Made by a program: the position numbers and the translations under genes. Source: Chondrosia reniformis (lineage: Eukaryota; Porifera; Demospongiae; Chondrillida; Chondrillidae). Taken from it: a stretch of DNA of 64,000 nucleotides. The stretch lies in assembly GCA_947172415.1 (NCBI GenBank), contig OX359201.1:3348001-3412000 (forward strand), written 5' to 3'. Shown here in pieces: positions 22,013 to 36,694 of this stretch (position 1 is its first letter; each line of letters begins with the position of its first letter). A model generated the notes under the pieces. That model was not told the DNA's origin and did not search any database. It saw only the letters and a list, made by a program, of their open reading frames with translations.

Positions 22013-25000
22013 TACAAATAGAACATACAACTAGTTCATATAACTAATACAAACAACTACTGCGTATAACTAGTCCATTTAAATAGTACACACTATAGTA
22101 CATATAACTAGTACATACCACTAGTTCATACAACTATCACATACAACTAGTACCTATGACTATAACATACAAATTTACCTAATACATATAATTAGTTCAT
22201 ACAACTAGTACATTAAAATAGAACTCCTACTATGACTATAAATATTTCGAACAATTAGTACATACATCTAGTACATACAACCAGTCCATACAATTAGTGC
22301 TACAACTAGTAAATACAACTAGACCATACAACCAGTACAAACCACTAGTAAATATAACTGGTAAATATAACTAATATATATAACTTGTACTAGTACATAC
22401 AACAGTAAATATAACGATTAATTATAACTTGAACTAGAACATATTACCAGTTGATACAACTAGCAAATACAACTAGTACATACAACTGGTATACAACTAG
22501 TACATACAACTAGTATATGCAATTAGTACTTACAACTAGTATCTATAAATAGTACTCAACTAGTACATATAACTAGCACATTCACATATAACTGGTACCT
22601 ATAGTACATACACCTAATACCTACAATTAGTACATACACCTAGTACCTACAATTAGTTATTTGTACAAATAGTACATACAACTAGTACATACAACTAGTT
22701 CACAGAACTAGTTCTTAAAATTAGTTAATATAACTGGTACATAACTAGTACATACAATTAGTACATAGAACTAGTTCAAACTATTAGAACATACAGTTAC
22801 TACATAAAACTAATACCTATAATTAGTAAATATAGATTGCACTAGTACATAAAACTAGTGCATAAAAATAGTACCTACAACTAGTAAATATTACCAGACT
22901 AGTACATACAACTAGTTATTAGAACTAGTGCATGCATCTAGTACATAGCTAATACATACAATTAATACATACCACTAGTAAACACAACTAGTACATACAA
23001 CTAGTATATACAACTAATACATACAACTAGTATATAACAAGTACATACAACTAGTACATAAAACTAGTTCATACACTTAGAACATACAACTACTATATAC
23101 AATTAGTACACACTACTAATACTTACAACTAGTCAATATAACTAATACTAGTACATACAACTAGTACCTACAACTAGTAAATATAACCAGTGCTAGTATG
23201 TACAACTAGTAGATACAACTAGTGCCTAGAGATAGTAAATATTACCAGTACTAGTACATACCACAAGTTAATACTACTAGTACATACAGCTAGTACATAG
23301 AGCTAGTACATAACTAGTACATACAACTGGTACATACAATTATTATATATAATTAGTACATGCAACTATTACATTCAACTAGTACATATAACTAATACCT
23401 ACAACTAGTTAATATAACTAGAACCTGTACATACAACTAATACCTACTTAGTATCTAGTATTACTACTAGTAGAACTTACAACTAGTACACATAACTAGT
23501 ACATACACCTAGTACATATAACTAGTACCTACAAATAGTACATACAACTAGTACATACAAGTAGCACATACAGCCAGTACGTACAACTAGTACACACAAC
23601 TAGTATGTTCAACTAGTGCATACAACTTGCAAATAACACTATTATATACCGTTAGTACATGCAACTTTTACATTCAACTGGTACATATAACTAGTACCTA
23701 CAGTTAGTAAATATTACCAGTACTAGTGCATACCACTAGTTAATACTACTAGTACATACAACTAGTACATACAACTAGTACATAACTAGTACATACAATT
23801 ATTATATATAATTAGTACATGCAACTATTACACTCAACTAGTACATATAACTAGTACCTCCAACTAGTTAATATAACTAGAACTTGTACATACAACTAAT
23901 ATCTACTTAGGATCTAGTATTGCTACTACTAGAACTTACAACTAGTACATATAAATAGTACATACACCTAGTGCGTACAACTAGTACATACAAAAAGGAC
24001 ATACAACTAGTACATAGAAGTAGCACATTCAACTAGGACATAAAACTAGTTCATATAACTAGTACATAACTAATACATACAATTAGTACATAGAACTAGT
24101 TCAAACAATTAGAACATACAACTATTTCAAACACCTAGTATATACAAATAGGACATACAACTAGTACATACAACTAGAACATGCAACTAAAACCTACAAC
24201 TAGTAAACATTACTTCTACTAGTACATACAGCTAGTACATACAGCCAGTACATAACTAGTACATACAACTGGTACATACAATTATTATATATAATTAATA
24301 CATGCAACTATTTCATTAAACTAGTACATATAACTTGTACCTACAAATATTTAATATAACTAGTACTTGTACATTCAACTAATACCTACTTAATATCTAG
24401 TATTACTAGTACTAGAACCAACAACTAGTACACATAGCTAGTACACACACCTAGTTCATACAAGTAGTTCACACTAATAGTACAAACAACTAGTACATAC
24501 AAGTAGTACATTCAATTAGGACATACAAGTAGTAAATACAACTACTACATACAACTAGCACAAACAACAAGTACATACACCTAGTATATAACTAGTCCAT
24601 ACAAGTGATACATACAACTAGTTCATAAAATTAGAACATACAACTACTACATACAACTAGTACATGCAACTAATACCTACAACTAGTAAACATAGCTTCT
24701 ACTACTACATATAACTATTACTTACAACTAGTATATACAACTAGTAAATACAACTACTACATACAACAAGTACATAACTAGTTCTCACAACTACAACAAC
24801 TACCAACAACTAGTATATACAACAACTAGTTCATTCAACTAGGAAATTCAGATAATTACTAATTAAAACAACTAGGACATACAATTGGTACAACTGGTAA
24901 CTACAGCTAGATAAAAATCACTAGTACATTTAACAATTACACACAATTAGTACATACATTTAGTACATAAAACTAGTACATAAAATTAGTATCTAGTACA

Positions 25001-25474
25001 TAAAACTATTACATACAACTAAGACCTACAACATGTACATAACTAGTGCATAGTATTAGTACATACAACTGGAACATACAACTAGCACATAAAAGTACTT
25101 ACAATTGGTGCATACAATTAGACCATGCAACTACTACTTAGAATTGAATACATACAGCCAGAACCTCCAACTAGTAAATATAACACACATACAACTAGTA
25201 ACGAGTACTTACAACTAGTTCATTCAACTAGTACACTCAACTAGTGCATATAATGAGTACCTACAACTAGTAAATATAACTAGTTTATACAACTAGTATA
25301 TATAACCAATACATACAACTAGTAACTAGAATTAGTAAGTATAACTTGTACATTCAACAATTAAACACAACTAGTACATTCAACTATTACATATAACTGC
25401 ATACAACTGGTATGTACAACCAGTACATACAACTGGGACATACAGATAGTTACTAGTAAATACAACTAGTACAC
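22013..25474 (-). repeat. 13-bp satellite, reverse array (piece 3)
   Basis: About 3.5 kb of ACATACAACTAGT units without interruption. No gene. Confidence 0.95.
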
Positions 25475-25706
25475 GTGAGCACGAAATTGCAGAAATTGCC
25501 TAAAACAGAAACCGACTTTTTCCTAGCAAATGTCTTTATGGCCTTTAGAGAATGTAAATACCAAGTTTGAACGAAATTTCTTTATTTACGAAGGAGATAT
25601 GGTCGATTAAAATTATAGTACAGTATACATTTATATAAAATATATGACGGCTATTTTTCCATAAATACCTGAGGCCATTTTCTTCGACTTCTATTGGCGG
25701 CACTGG
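25475..25706 (+). mobile_element. MITE family M2, copy 2
   Basis: Diverged copy with the M2 interior (GGAGATATGGTCGATTAAAA) and end (GGCGGCACT). The left inverted repeat is damaged and no target duplication is clear. Confidence 0.7.
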
Positions 25707-27117
25707 CACATACAATTGGTACAACTAGTAACTACAACAAGTTCAAATAACTAGTACGTACAAAAACTACACACAATTAGAAATTACAATTAGTACATAT
25801 AACTATGACATGCCATTAATATATACAACCAGTATCTAGTACATAAAACTAGTACATATAAATATTACATGCAACTAGTAACTTCAACTATTAAATATAA
25901 CTTGTATACACAACTAGTACATATAACTACTTACAACTAGTACATATAGGTATTAAATAAAGATTGTTACTAGTACATACAACTAGTTACTAGTACATAC
26001 AACAAGTACATGCAACTAGAAGCTACAGCTAGTACATAGAACTAGTACATAGAACTAGTACATACAATTGGTACAACTGGTGTCTACAACTAGTTCCAAT
26101 AACTAGTATATACCACAATTACACACAATTAGTACATACAATTAGTATATATAACTATTACATACAAATAATATATACAACTAATATCTAGTACATAATA
26201 CTAGAACATACAACTAGTACATATAACTAGTATATACATGCAACTAGTAAACACAACTAATAAATATAACTTGTATATACAACTAGTACCTATAACTACT
26301 TACAACTAGTAAATTCAACTAGTACATAGAAGTATTAAATACAGATTGTCACTTGTACATACAACTAGTTCATACAACTAGTGCATATAACTAGAACCTA
26401 CAACTAGAACATACAACTTGTACATACAATTAGTACTTACAAGTAGTATATACAACTAGTTACTAGTACATTCAACTTTTACATACAAAGAGTATAAACA
26501 ATTAGTACATACAACGAGTACATATAACTACGTACAAGTTGTACATACAGCTAGTACATACAACTAGTACATACAAGTAGTTACTACTACACACAACTAG
26601 TACCTACAAGTACTACATACAACTAGTATTTACAACTAGTACTATAAGTTTTACGTAGACCTAGTTCATATAACGAGTACATAAAACTTCCACATTCAAC
26701 TAGCACATACAACTAGTACATAGAAGTAGTTATTACACATTGTTACTTGTAGTACATAGAACTAGCATATACAACGAGTACATATAACTAGTACAACCTA
26801 CTAGTACATACAACTAGTACTATAACTAGTACATAAAACTAGTACATATACCCAGTACATATTACTTGCACATACAACTAGTACATACAACTACTACATT
26901 CAACTAGTTACTAGTACATCCAATTAATACCTACAACTAGTACATACAACTAGTATATACAACTACGAACTACAACTAGGACATATAACTAGTACATACA
27001 ACTAGTACATAAAACTAATACATACAATTAGTACATAAAGATTGTTATTAGTACATACAACTAGTTCATAAAACTAGTAAATACCAGTAGTTCATACAGC
27101 TAGTTCATTCAATTAGT
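25707..27117 (-). repeat. 13-bp satellite, reverse array (piece 4)
   Basis: Reverse-oriented satellite. It ends in GTAACTTCAA, which is repeated after the next insertion. Confidence 0.95.
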
Positions 27118-27366
27118 AACTTCAATAGCGGAATAAGGATTCCTTATAATATAATATAATTATTCACACTTTTTTCTCATCCTGCTGTAGGTCACATTAC
27201 AGGAATTGGAAATGGTGGGAAACATCCTGTATAAATAGAGGCCATTCTTCCACTCAACCATCAGTCACTGAGGAAGATCCCCAGGATCGAAACGTTTGAC
27301 AAAGAATCGAAAACCAACTGCATTTTTAAACTCAAAAGTCGAAGGATGTACAATCCCAAAGATGGT
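27118..27366 (+). mobile_element. 249-bp insertion with TATA box and hammerhead-like core
   Basis: Non-satellite insert flanked by a 10-bp direct repeat GTAACTTCAA (27108-27117 and 27367-27376), which fixes its ends. It contains TGTATAAATAGAGG (TATA box) and, about 50 bp on, CTGAGGA, then GATCC-CCA-GGATC as a short stem, then GAAAC. That is the order of the conserved boxes of a hammerhead ribozyme. The same order (TATA, CTGARGA, stem, AAAACG) is found in the Penelope-like tail at 60.7 kb. It is probably a solo Penelope-type pseudo-LTR or a small retrozyme-like element. Stem III could not be drawn confidently. Confidence 0.55.
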
Positions 27367-27913
27367 AACTTCAACTAGTATATATAAGTAGTACATACAA
27401 CAATTACACACAACTAGTACATACAAGAAGTACATACAATTAGTACAGACAGATAATTATTAGTACTTACAACTAATATATACAACTAGTATCTAGTACT
27501 TAATACTAGTACATACAACTAGTGCATACATCTTGTTAGTACTACAATCATCAACTATATATCATTAGGACATACAACAAGTTACTAGAACATACAATTT
27601 GTGCTTATAATTAGTACATACAATTGATACATACAATTAGTATCAAATGCATACAACTAGTCCATAAAAATAATACATACAACTAGTTACTGGTACATTC
27701 AACTATATGTTACATTCAACTAGTACTTACAACTGGTTAATACAACTAGTACACTCAACTAGTGCATACAATGAGTACATACAACTAGTAAATATAACTA
27801 GTTTATACAACTAGTACGACAACTATTACATATAACTGCATACAACTGGTACGTACAATTAGTACAAACAACTGGGACATACAGATAGTTACTAGTAAAT
27901 ACAACTAGTACAT
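27367..27913 (-). repeat. 13-bp satellite, reverse array (piece 5)
   Basis: Continuation of the reverse array between two insertions. Confidence 0.95.
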
Positions 27914-28111
27914 GTGAGCGCCGCCAGTAGAAATTGCAGAAATTGCCTCCAACAGAAACCGCCTTTTCCTAGCAAATGTCTTTATGGCCTTTAGAGAATG
28001 TATATACCAAGTTTGAACGAAATTTTTTTATTTACAAAGGAGATATGGTCGATTAAAATTATAGTACAGTATACATTTATATGAAATATATGATGGCCAC
28101 GGCCACGACAG
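27914..28111 (+). mobile_element. MITE family M2, copy 3 (3' truncated)
   Basis: Begins GTGAGCGCCGCCAGTAG and follows copy 2 closely, but the right terminal inverted repeat is replaced by GGCCACGGCCACGACAGG. Confidence 0.7.
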
Positions 28112-29227
28112 GTACATACATCTAGTACATATATCTAGTTACTAGTAGATGTAATTAGTACATACAACTAGTACATACAACTGGTACATACATCTTGTAC
28201 TTATATCTAGTTACTAGTACATGCAACTAGTATATACAACTAGTACATACAACTAGTACATCCAACTAGTAAATGCAACACGTAAATATAACTAATACAT
28301 ACAACCAAAACACACAAGTACTTCATTAAAGTAGTATATATATCTATAAAACTTAGAACATACAACTAGCATATACAACTAGTGCACACATACAACTAGT
28401 ACATACAACTAGTTACTAGTACATCCAACAATTACACACAACTTGTACATAAAAGTAGTACATATAACTACATACATCTAGTACATACAACTAGGGCATA
28501 CAATTAATACATCCAGATTGTTACTAGTTCATACAACTAGTACATACAACTAGTACATGCAACTAGTATCTAGTACATAAAAAAAGTACATACAACAAGT
28601 ACATACAACTAGTAAATACAGATTGTTTCTAGTACATACAACTAGTACATGCAACTAGTACATACAACTAGAATATATCACTAGTACATACAAGTAGTTA
28701 CTAGTTCATAAAACTAGTACATACAACTACTACATACAGCTATTACATTCAACTAGTACATACAACTAGTAAATAAAATAAGAAGTACAGATAGTTACTA
28801 GTATATACAGGTAGTACAGACAACCAGTTCCTAGTACATACAACTACTACATACAAGCAGTACATACAACTAGTACCTAGAACTAGTACATACAACTAGT
28901 TACTCGTACCTACAATTGTACAAACAACTAGTACGCAAAACTAGTAACTGCAACTAGTACATACAACTGGTACATACATCTGATAAATATATCTAGTTAT
29001 TAGTAGATGTAACTAGTACATACATCTAGTACTTACAACTAGTATATACATACAACTGCTACATGCATCTTGTACTTATATCTAGTTACTAGTACATGCA
29101 ACTAGTACATACAACTGGTTCATACAACTAGTACATCCAACTAGTAAATGCAAAAGGTAAATATTACTAATACATACAACCAAAACACACAAGTACTGTC
29201 TACAAATAGTGTGTATATCAATAAAAA
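28112..29227 (-). repeat. 13-bp satellite, reverse array (piece 6)
   Basis: Reverse array; its end (TATATCAATAAAA) is the empty-site sequence of the following H1 element. Confidence 0.95.
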
Positions 29228-29627
29228 ACTAGTAGTTTGAGTTAAAAACTCGTGGGGCTGCCGCCCCCTGAATTTACTCAAACTACTTGGCCGCATCTTT
29301 GGGCTTTGATATACTATTCTTTATCCTAACGATTGAGGACGCTTAAGTGTCCTGAAAATTATAAATAGCGACAGAAAAGCTTCGTTAACTAAAGCTTCCT
29401 GAACGCCGCCATTTGCAAAAACGATGTATTGACGTTTAAATTAAGTGTTACAATAGTTGCGTATGAACTCGTATTATACATATATCGACGTATAAACTGT
29501 GTTATAAAAGTTGCGTATGAACTCGTATTATATATATATTTATATATATATATATATCCGTAACATGAAGCCATACATAAATCGCGTTATGAAAACAATA
29601 GAAGGGGCTGCCTGTGGCAGCCCCTAA
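29228..29627 (+). mobile_element. Hairpin-ended short element (family H1), satellite insertion
   Basis: 400 bp, same ends as 18328-18678 plus an internal tandem duplication of about 50 bp (the GCGTATGAACTCGTATTATA segment occurs twice). The unoccupied target is visible nearby in the satellite (ATCTATAAAAATTAGAAC near 30016). It shows insertion at an A|T step with the element ending in CTAA. Confidence 0.8.
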
Positions 29628-32600
29628 TTAGCACATACAACTGGTACATACAACTAGCATATACAACTAGTACACACATACAACTAGTACATATAACTAG
29701 TACATACAACTAGTTACTAGTACATCCAACAATTACACACAACTTGTACATAAAAGTAGTACATATAACTAGTACATACAACTAGTACATACAATTAATA
29801 CATCCAGATAGTTACTAGTTCATACAACTAGTACATACAACTAGTACATGCAACTAGTATCTAGTACATAAAACTAGTACATTCAACAAGTACATACAAC
29901 TAGTACATATAGCTAGAACATACAACTAGTACATCCAATTAGTAACTGCAACAGGTAAATATAACTAATACATACAACCAAAACACACAAGTACTGCATA
30001 AAAGTAGTATATTTATCTATAAAAATTAGAACATACAACTAGCATATACAACTAGTACACACATACAACTAGTACATATAACTAGTACATTCAACTAGTT
30101 ACTAGTACATTCAACAATTACACACAACTAGTACATAAAAGTAGTACATATATCTACATACATCTAGTACATACAACTATTACATACAACTAGTACATAA
30201 ATCTACATGCAACTAGTACATACAACAAGTACGTACAACTATTACATACAACCAGTTCCTAGTACATACAGATAGTACATAAAACTAGTACCTACAGCTA
30301 GTACATAACTAGGACTTACAATTAGTACATACAATTAGAACATGAAACTACTACTTAGAATTGAGTACATACAACTGAAGCTTCCAACTAGTAAATATAA
30401 CGTGTCCTAGTACATAAAACTAGAACGTAGAACTAATAACGAGTCCTTACAAATAGTACATACCAACTAGTACATTCAATTAGTACATAAAATTGGTACA
30501 TACAACCAGTAAATACAATCAGTACATTCAACTAGTTCTACAACTAGGATATATAACTAGTACACAAAGCTAGTACAAATAACCAGTACATACAAGTAGT
30601 AAATATAACAAGGACTAGTACATACAACTATTAAATGCAACTAGTAAATATAACAAGTACTAGTACATAAAACTAGTACACACAACTAGGATATACAATT
30701 AATACCTACAACTAGTATATACATACAACTATTTCTTACAAGTAGTACATAAAACTGCTACATACAATTAGTAAATACAACTAGTAGACACAATATAGTG
30801 CATACAATTAGTACATACAACTAGTATTACTACTAGTACAAAAAACTAGTTGTACATAAAACTACAACTAAAACTGGAAGATAAAACTAGTACTACAACT
30901 AGTATTTACAACTAGTACATACAACTAGCACCTACAACTAGTTAATATAGCTAGTACTTGCACATACAACTAGAACATAAAAACTAGTACATACAACAAT
31001 TACACACAACTAGTACAAACAACTATAACATTCAACAAGTACATGCACCTAGTACGTACAACTTGTAAACATAACTAGTTGCTAGTACATACAACTAGCA
31101 CTTACCTAGTACCTAGTATAACTAGTTGTACAACCTACACGTAGAACATATACTAGTATATACAACTAGTACATACAAGTAGTATATACAAATAGTACAT
31201 ACAACTAGTACACAGAAATAGTACATAAAACTATACATATAACTAATACTTAACTAGTACAAACAATTAGTACATAAAAATAGTACCTACAACTAGTAAA
31301 TATTACCAGTACTAGTACAAATTAGAACCAGCACTAGTACATAACTAATACATACAGTTAATACATACAACTAGTACACACAACTAATACAAACAACTAG
31401 TATATACAACTAATACATACAACTAGTATATAACCAGTACATACAACTAGTACATACATTAGTGTATAACTAGTACATACAACTAGTACATAAAACTAGT
31501 ACAAAAAACTAGTTCATACAATTGCAACATACAACTACTACATACACTAAACACATCCAACTAATACCTCCAAGTAGTAAATATCACTTTTACTACTACA
31601 TACATCTAGTTCATACAACTATTACATTCAACTAGTACAGACAACTAGTACTTACAACTAGTAAATATAACCAGTGCTAGTGCGTACAACTAGTGCATAC
31701 AACTAGTGCCTACAGTTAGTATATATTACCAGTACTAGTACATTCCACTAGTTAATCCTACTAGTACATACAACTAGTACATACAACTAGTACATACAAC
31801 TAGAACATAAAGTAGTATATAAAACTAGTACATAAGACTAGTACCCAAAACTAGTACTTAAAACTAGTTCAAATAACTAGAACATAACTAGTACACACAA
31901 TTAGTATATAGAAATAGTTCAAACAATTAGAACATACAACTACCACATCCAACTAGACTATACAACTATTAACTAGTATATACACCTAGTACATACAACT
32001 AGTACATACTAATAGTACTTACAACTAATACATATGGGTAGTACATTCAATTAGGACATAAAAGTAGTAAATACAACGAGGACATACATACAACTACTAC
32101 ATACAACAAGTTCATACACCTAGTATACAACTAGTTCATACAATTAGAGCATACAATGACTACATACAACTAGTAAACATAACTTTTACTAGTACATAAA
32201 ACTAATACCTACAACTAGTTAATACAACTACTACATACAACTAGTACATAACTAGTTCTTACAACTAGTACATACAACTAGTACATACAATTAGTACATA
32301 CAACTATAACATTTAACAAGTCCATGCAACTAGTCCCTACAGCTAGTAAATATAACTAGTGCTAGTACATACAACTAGCACCTACCTAGTACCTAGTATA
32401 ACTAGTATTAGAACCTACAAGTAGTACATTTACTAGTATATACAAATAGTACAATCAACTAGTACATATAACTAGTACAAACAACTACTACGTATAACTA
32501 GTACATACACATATAACTAGTCCATATAACTAGTCCATACCACTAGTTCATACAACTAGCACATACAACTAGTAGTTATGACTATAACATACACATATAC

Positions 32601-32771
32601 CTTATACATATAAATAGTCCATACAACTAGTACACTAAACTAGAACTTCTACTATGACGTATAATTATTTCACACAATTAGTACATACATCTAGTACATA
32701 CAACTAGTACATTCAATTAGTGCTACAACTAGTACATACAACTAGTAAATATAACTGGTAAATATAACTAA
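29628..32771 (-). repeat. 13-bp satellite, reverse array (piece 7)
   Basis: About 3.1 kb of reverse-oriented units. Stretches near 29640-30200 resemble 28340-28560, so larger higher-order duplications exist inside the array. Confidence 0.95.
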
Positions 32772-33540
32772 TCAGGGAGTACGGTAGTACTCCCTATGTA
32801 GGGATGACACGTTTTTTTTCGTTTTCCCCATACATCGGTATAGGAGCAAAATCCCGAAATAGGCCAAAAATCGACAAAACAAGGCTATGTATGGCTAAAT
32901 ATACACTATACATACTCTAAATAGTCATTAAAGGCAAGCGAATATGTCCCGCTGGCGAAATAACAAACTTTAAAAATTCCCATTTTCGTCTTCTTCATAT
33001 TCTTCTTCTTCTTCTTCTTATCCTTCGTCAGCCATAACTAAAAAACTATACAAGCTTTTGGACTAATTGTTAAACGAAACTATTGCAAATTTTCCGAGCT
33101 GTATTCTTTTGTAGAAGCGAGATCGATAACGCTATTATTGAGTATGACCGTTTTCATGGCCCCAGAGTCAAGGCCTGGATAAATTCGCCATTTTAATGAC
33201 GTCATATTCAGTCGAAGATTGCGACACCAAAATGGGTTTAAATGATACAATCGAATTCCTAGCTTATGCTCCATAAAAAGTACAGAAACTAGAGAAAAAT
33301 AAAAATTTTCTACAAAAATAGTGAAGATGTAGGGATGGCACAAAAAGCACAGAAACAAGAAAGGGATGTTACACAGTGAAGCATTAGCTATATGCATGAA
33401 TCCTACAAGCAAGGGTGTTGTATGATTCATGCATATAGCTAATGCTTCACTGTGTAACATCCCTTTCTTGTTTCTGTGCTTTTTGTGCCATCCCTACATC
33501 TTCACTATTTTTGTAGAAAATTTTTATTTTTCTCTATATA
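32772..33540 (+). mobile_element. Fold-back element F2 with perfect 111-bp arms
   Basis: Begins with the small palindrome AGGGAGTACGGTAGTACTCC, followed by TATGTAGGGATGACACG. A unique section with a CTTCTT run comes next. It ends in an inverted repeat whose arms are 33291-33401 and 33425-33535, identical over 111 nt, with a 23-nt loop. No ORF. Transcription through it would make a long double-stranded hairpin. Other copies: 21466, 40276, 46862, 54965 and 56437. Confidence 0.85.
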
Positions 33541-33702
33541 TATAACTTGTACTAGCACATACAACTAGTAAATATAACGATTAAATATAACTTGTTCTAG
33601 AACATATTACTAGTTGATACAACTAGCACATACAACTAGTCCATACAACTGGTATACAACTAGTACATACAACTAATACATGCAATTAGTACTTACAATT
33701 AG
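33541..33702 (-). repeat. 13-bp satellite, reverse array (piece 8)
   Basis: Short remainder of the reverse array next to the tRNA-like array. Confidence 0.85.
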
Positions 33703-35160
33703 TATAAGATATATACTATATATATAGCATATATGATATATAACACATATATAAGATAAAATTTTTTCTTTTTTCAGGTGACCCAGCCTGGTATGGAACC
33801 AGGGCATCCTTGTACCCTGTATCCAGAAGATGTCATCCGTAACATCATAGGTCACGTTGGTCACCCAATATATGATGTAAATGAAGTCCCATTTATATAA
33901 CACAAACTTTTGACCCTACATATATATGTAATATATAAGAAATGTGAAACATATAAAAGATGTTAACTTTTTTCTTTTTTCAGGTGACCCAGCCCTGTAT
34001 CGAACCAGGGAATCCTCGTACCCTGTATCCAGAGGATGTCATCCGTAAAATCAGTCAGGTTGGTCACCCAATATATGATGTAGATGAAGTCCTATTTATA
34101 TAACACACACTTTTGACCTTATATATATATGCAATATATAACATATATAATATACATATAAGATAAATACTATATACAAGATATATAACACATATATAAG
34201 ATGTATTCTTTTTTCTTTTTTCAGGTGACCCAGCCTGGTATCGAACCAGGGCATCCTGGTACCTGTATCCAGATGATGTCATCCATAACATCATCGGTCA
34301 CGTTGGTCACCCAATATATGATGTAAATGAAGTCCTATTTATATAACATACACTTTTGACCTTACATATATATGCAATATATAGATATATAATATACATA
34401 TAAGATATATACTATATATATAGCATATAAGATATATAACACATATATCAGATATATAATTTTTTTCTTTTTTCATGTGACCCAGCCTGGTATCGAACCA
34501 GGGCATCCTCGAACCTTGTTTCCAGATTATATCATCCGTAAGATCATCGGTCACGTGGATTCCCCAATATATGATGTAAATGAAGTCCTATTTATATAAC
34601 ACACACTTTTGACCTTACATATATATGCAATATTTAAGATATCTAATATACATATAAGATATATACTATATACAAGATATACAACACATATATAAGATGT
34701 ATACTTTTTCCTTATTTCAGGTGACCCAGACTGGTATCCAATCAGGGCATCCTCGTACCCTGTATCCAGAAGGTGTTATCCATAAGATCATCGTCACGTG
34801 GGTTCCCCAATATATGATGTAAATGAAGACCTATTTATATAACACAAACTTTTGACCTTACATGTATATGTAATATATAAGATATATAACACATATATAA
34901 GATGTGTACATTTTTCTTTTTTATGTGACCCAGCCTGGTATCGAACCAGGGCATCCTCCTACCCACTTTCCAGATGATGTCATCCGTAAGATCATCGGTC
35001 ACGTGGATTCCGCAATATATGATGTAAATGAAGTCTTATTTATATAACACTCACTTTTGACCTTACATATATATTAATATATAAGATATATACTATATAT
35101 ATAGTATATAAGATATATAACACATATATAAGATGTATACTTTTTCTTTTTTCAGGTGAC
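33703..35160 (-). repeat. Tandem array of tRNA-like units, minus strand
   Basis: Six units of about 205-255 bp plus a degenerate seventh. Read on the minus strand each has TTATATAAATAGG (TATA box), then GGGTGACC about 30 nt on. A body follows with CCTGG-TTCGATA-CCAGG, a perfect T-arm with the pol III B-box GGTTCGATACC, and then GGGTCACC, which pairs with the start like an acceptor stem. A GAAAAAAGAAAAA run and a TA-rich spacer close the unit. B-box hairpins on the + strand coordinates are near 33788, 33993, 34234, 34487, 34729 and 34934; some have lost TTCGA. Mirror array at 44095-46861. Confidence 0.75.
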
Positions 35161-35270
35161 GGACGTCTCAGAGCAATGACTCCTGAGAATTCTACCTCCA
35201 GACACCTCAAGAGCATAGTCAAACTTGCCAATGTGGTCAGCAGCAAAGGTGGCAAAAGCTTCTTCACTAG
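35161..35270 (+). other. Unique GC-richer segment at end of tRNA-like array
   Basis: Follows TTTTTTCAG and stays open in one frame (RLRAMTPENSTSRHLKSIVK and onward). Its composition is unlike the satellite on either side. It may be a captured exon or transposon fragment. I do not recognise the peptide. Confidence 0.35.
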
Positions 35271-36694
35271 TTATGTTTACAAGTTGTACGTACTAGGTGC
35301 AGGTGCTTGTTGAATGTTATAGTTGCCTGTACTAATTGTATATAAACGTTGTATGTACCAGTTGTATGTACTAGTTATGTGTACTAGTTGTATGTACTAG
35401 TAGGATTAATTAGAGGAATGTACTAGTACCAGTTCTATTTAGTAACTGTAGGCACTAGTTGTATGTACTAGTTGTACGTACCAGCACTGGTTATATTCAC
35501 TAGTTGTGGGTACTAGTTGTATATAATAGTTGAATGTAATAATTGTATGAACTAGTTGTATGTACTAGTACAATTTCTATTTACTAGTTGTAGGTATTAG
35601 TTGTTTGTACTAGTTGTATGTACTAGTTATATACTAGTTGTATGTATTAGTTGTATATACTAATTGTATATACTAGTTGTGTGTACTAGTGGTACGTAAT
35701 AACTGTATGTATTAGTTATGTACTAGTTGCATGTACTTGTTCTAATAACTAGTTGTAGGTACTAGTTGTATGTAATAGTTGAATGTAATAGTTGTATGAA
35801 CTAGTTGTATGTACCAGTACATACAACATACAAAGTTATATTTACTAATTATAGGTATTAGTTTTATGTAGTAGTTGTATGTTCTAATTGTTTGAACTAG
35901 TTCCATGTACTAACTGTATGTACTAGTTATGTACTAGTTATATGAACTACTTTTAAGTACTAGTTCTGTGTACTAGTTGTATGTACCAGTTTTATGTACT
36001 ACTTGTATGTACTAGTTTTATGTACTATTTGTATGTAGTAATTGTCTGTATTATTTATAGGTGCCATTTTTATGTGTATGCACTAGTTATATGTAATAGT
36101 TGGGTACTAGTTATAGGTGCCAGTTGTAAGTTCTAGTACTATTAAAACTAGTTACTAAGTAGGTACTAGTTGTATGTACTAATTGCTTATACTAGTTGTA
36201 TGTGCTAGTTACGTACCAGTTTAATGTACAAGTTGTATGTGCTAGTTCTGTGAACTAATTGTATTAACTAGTGCAAGTTATATTTAATAGTTATATTTAC
36301 TAGTTGTATGTACTAGTACCAGTTAAATTTATTAGTTATATTTACTAGTTATTTGTACTAGTTATATGTACTAGTTGTATGCATTAGTTGTATTTACTAG
36401 TTTTAGGTACTAGTTTTATGTGCTATATTAGTTATATTTACTAGTTGTTTGTACTAGTTGTATGTACTAGTTCTAGTTATATTTACTTGTTGTAAGTATA
36501 TACTAGTTGTATATACTCGATTGTATGTACTGGTTTTATGTACTAGTTGTGTGTAGTTGTTGTATGTACTAGTTATATTTACTAGTTGTACTTACTAGAC
36601 GTATTTAGTAGTTGTATATATGTTCTAGCTGTATGTACCACTTGTATGTGCTATATAGCTATATGTAGTAGTTGTATGTGCTAGTTGTATGTAC
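35271..36694 (+). repeat. 13-bp satellite, forward array (left arm of the large inverted repeat)
   Basis: Forward-oriented units; the counterpart in the other arm is the reverse array 43118-44094. Confidence 0.95.
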
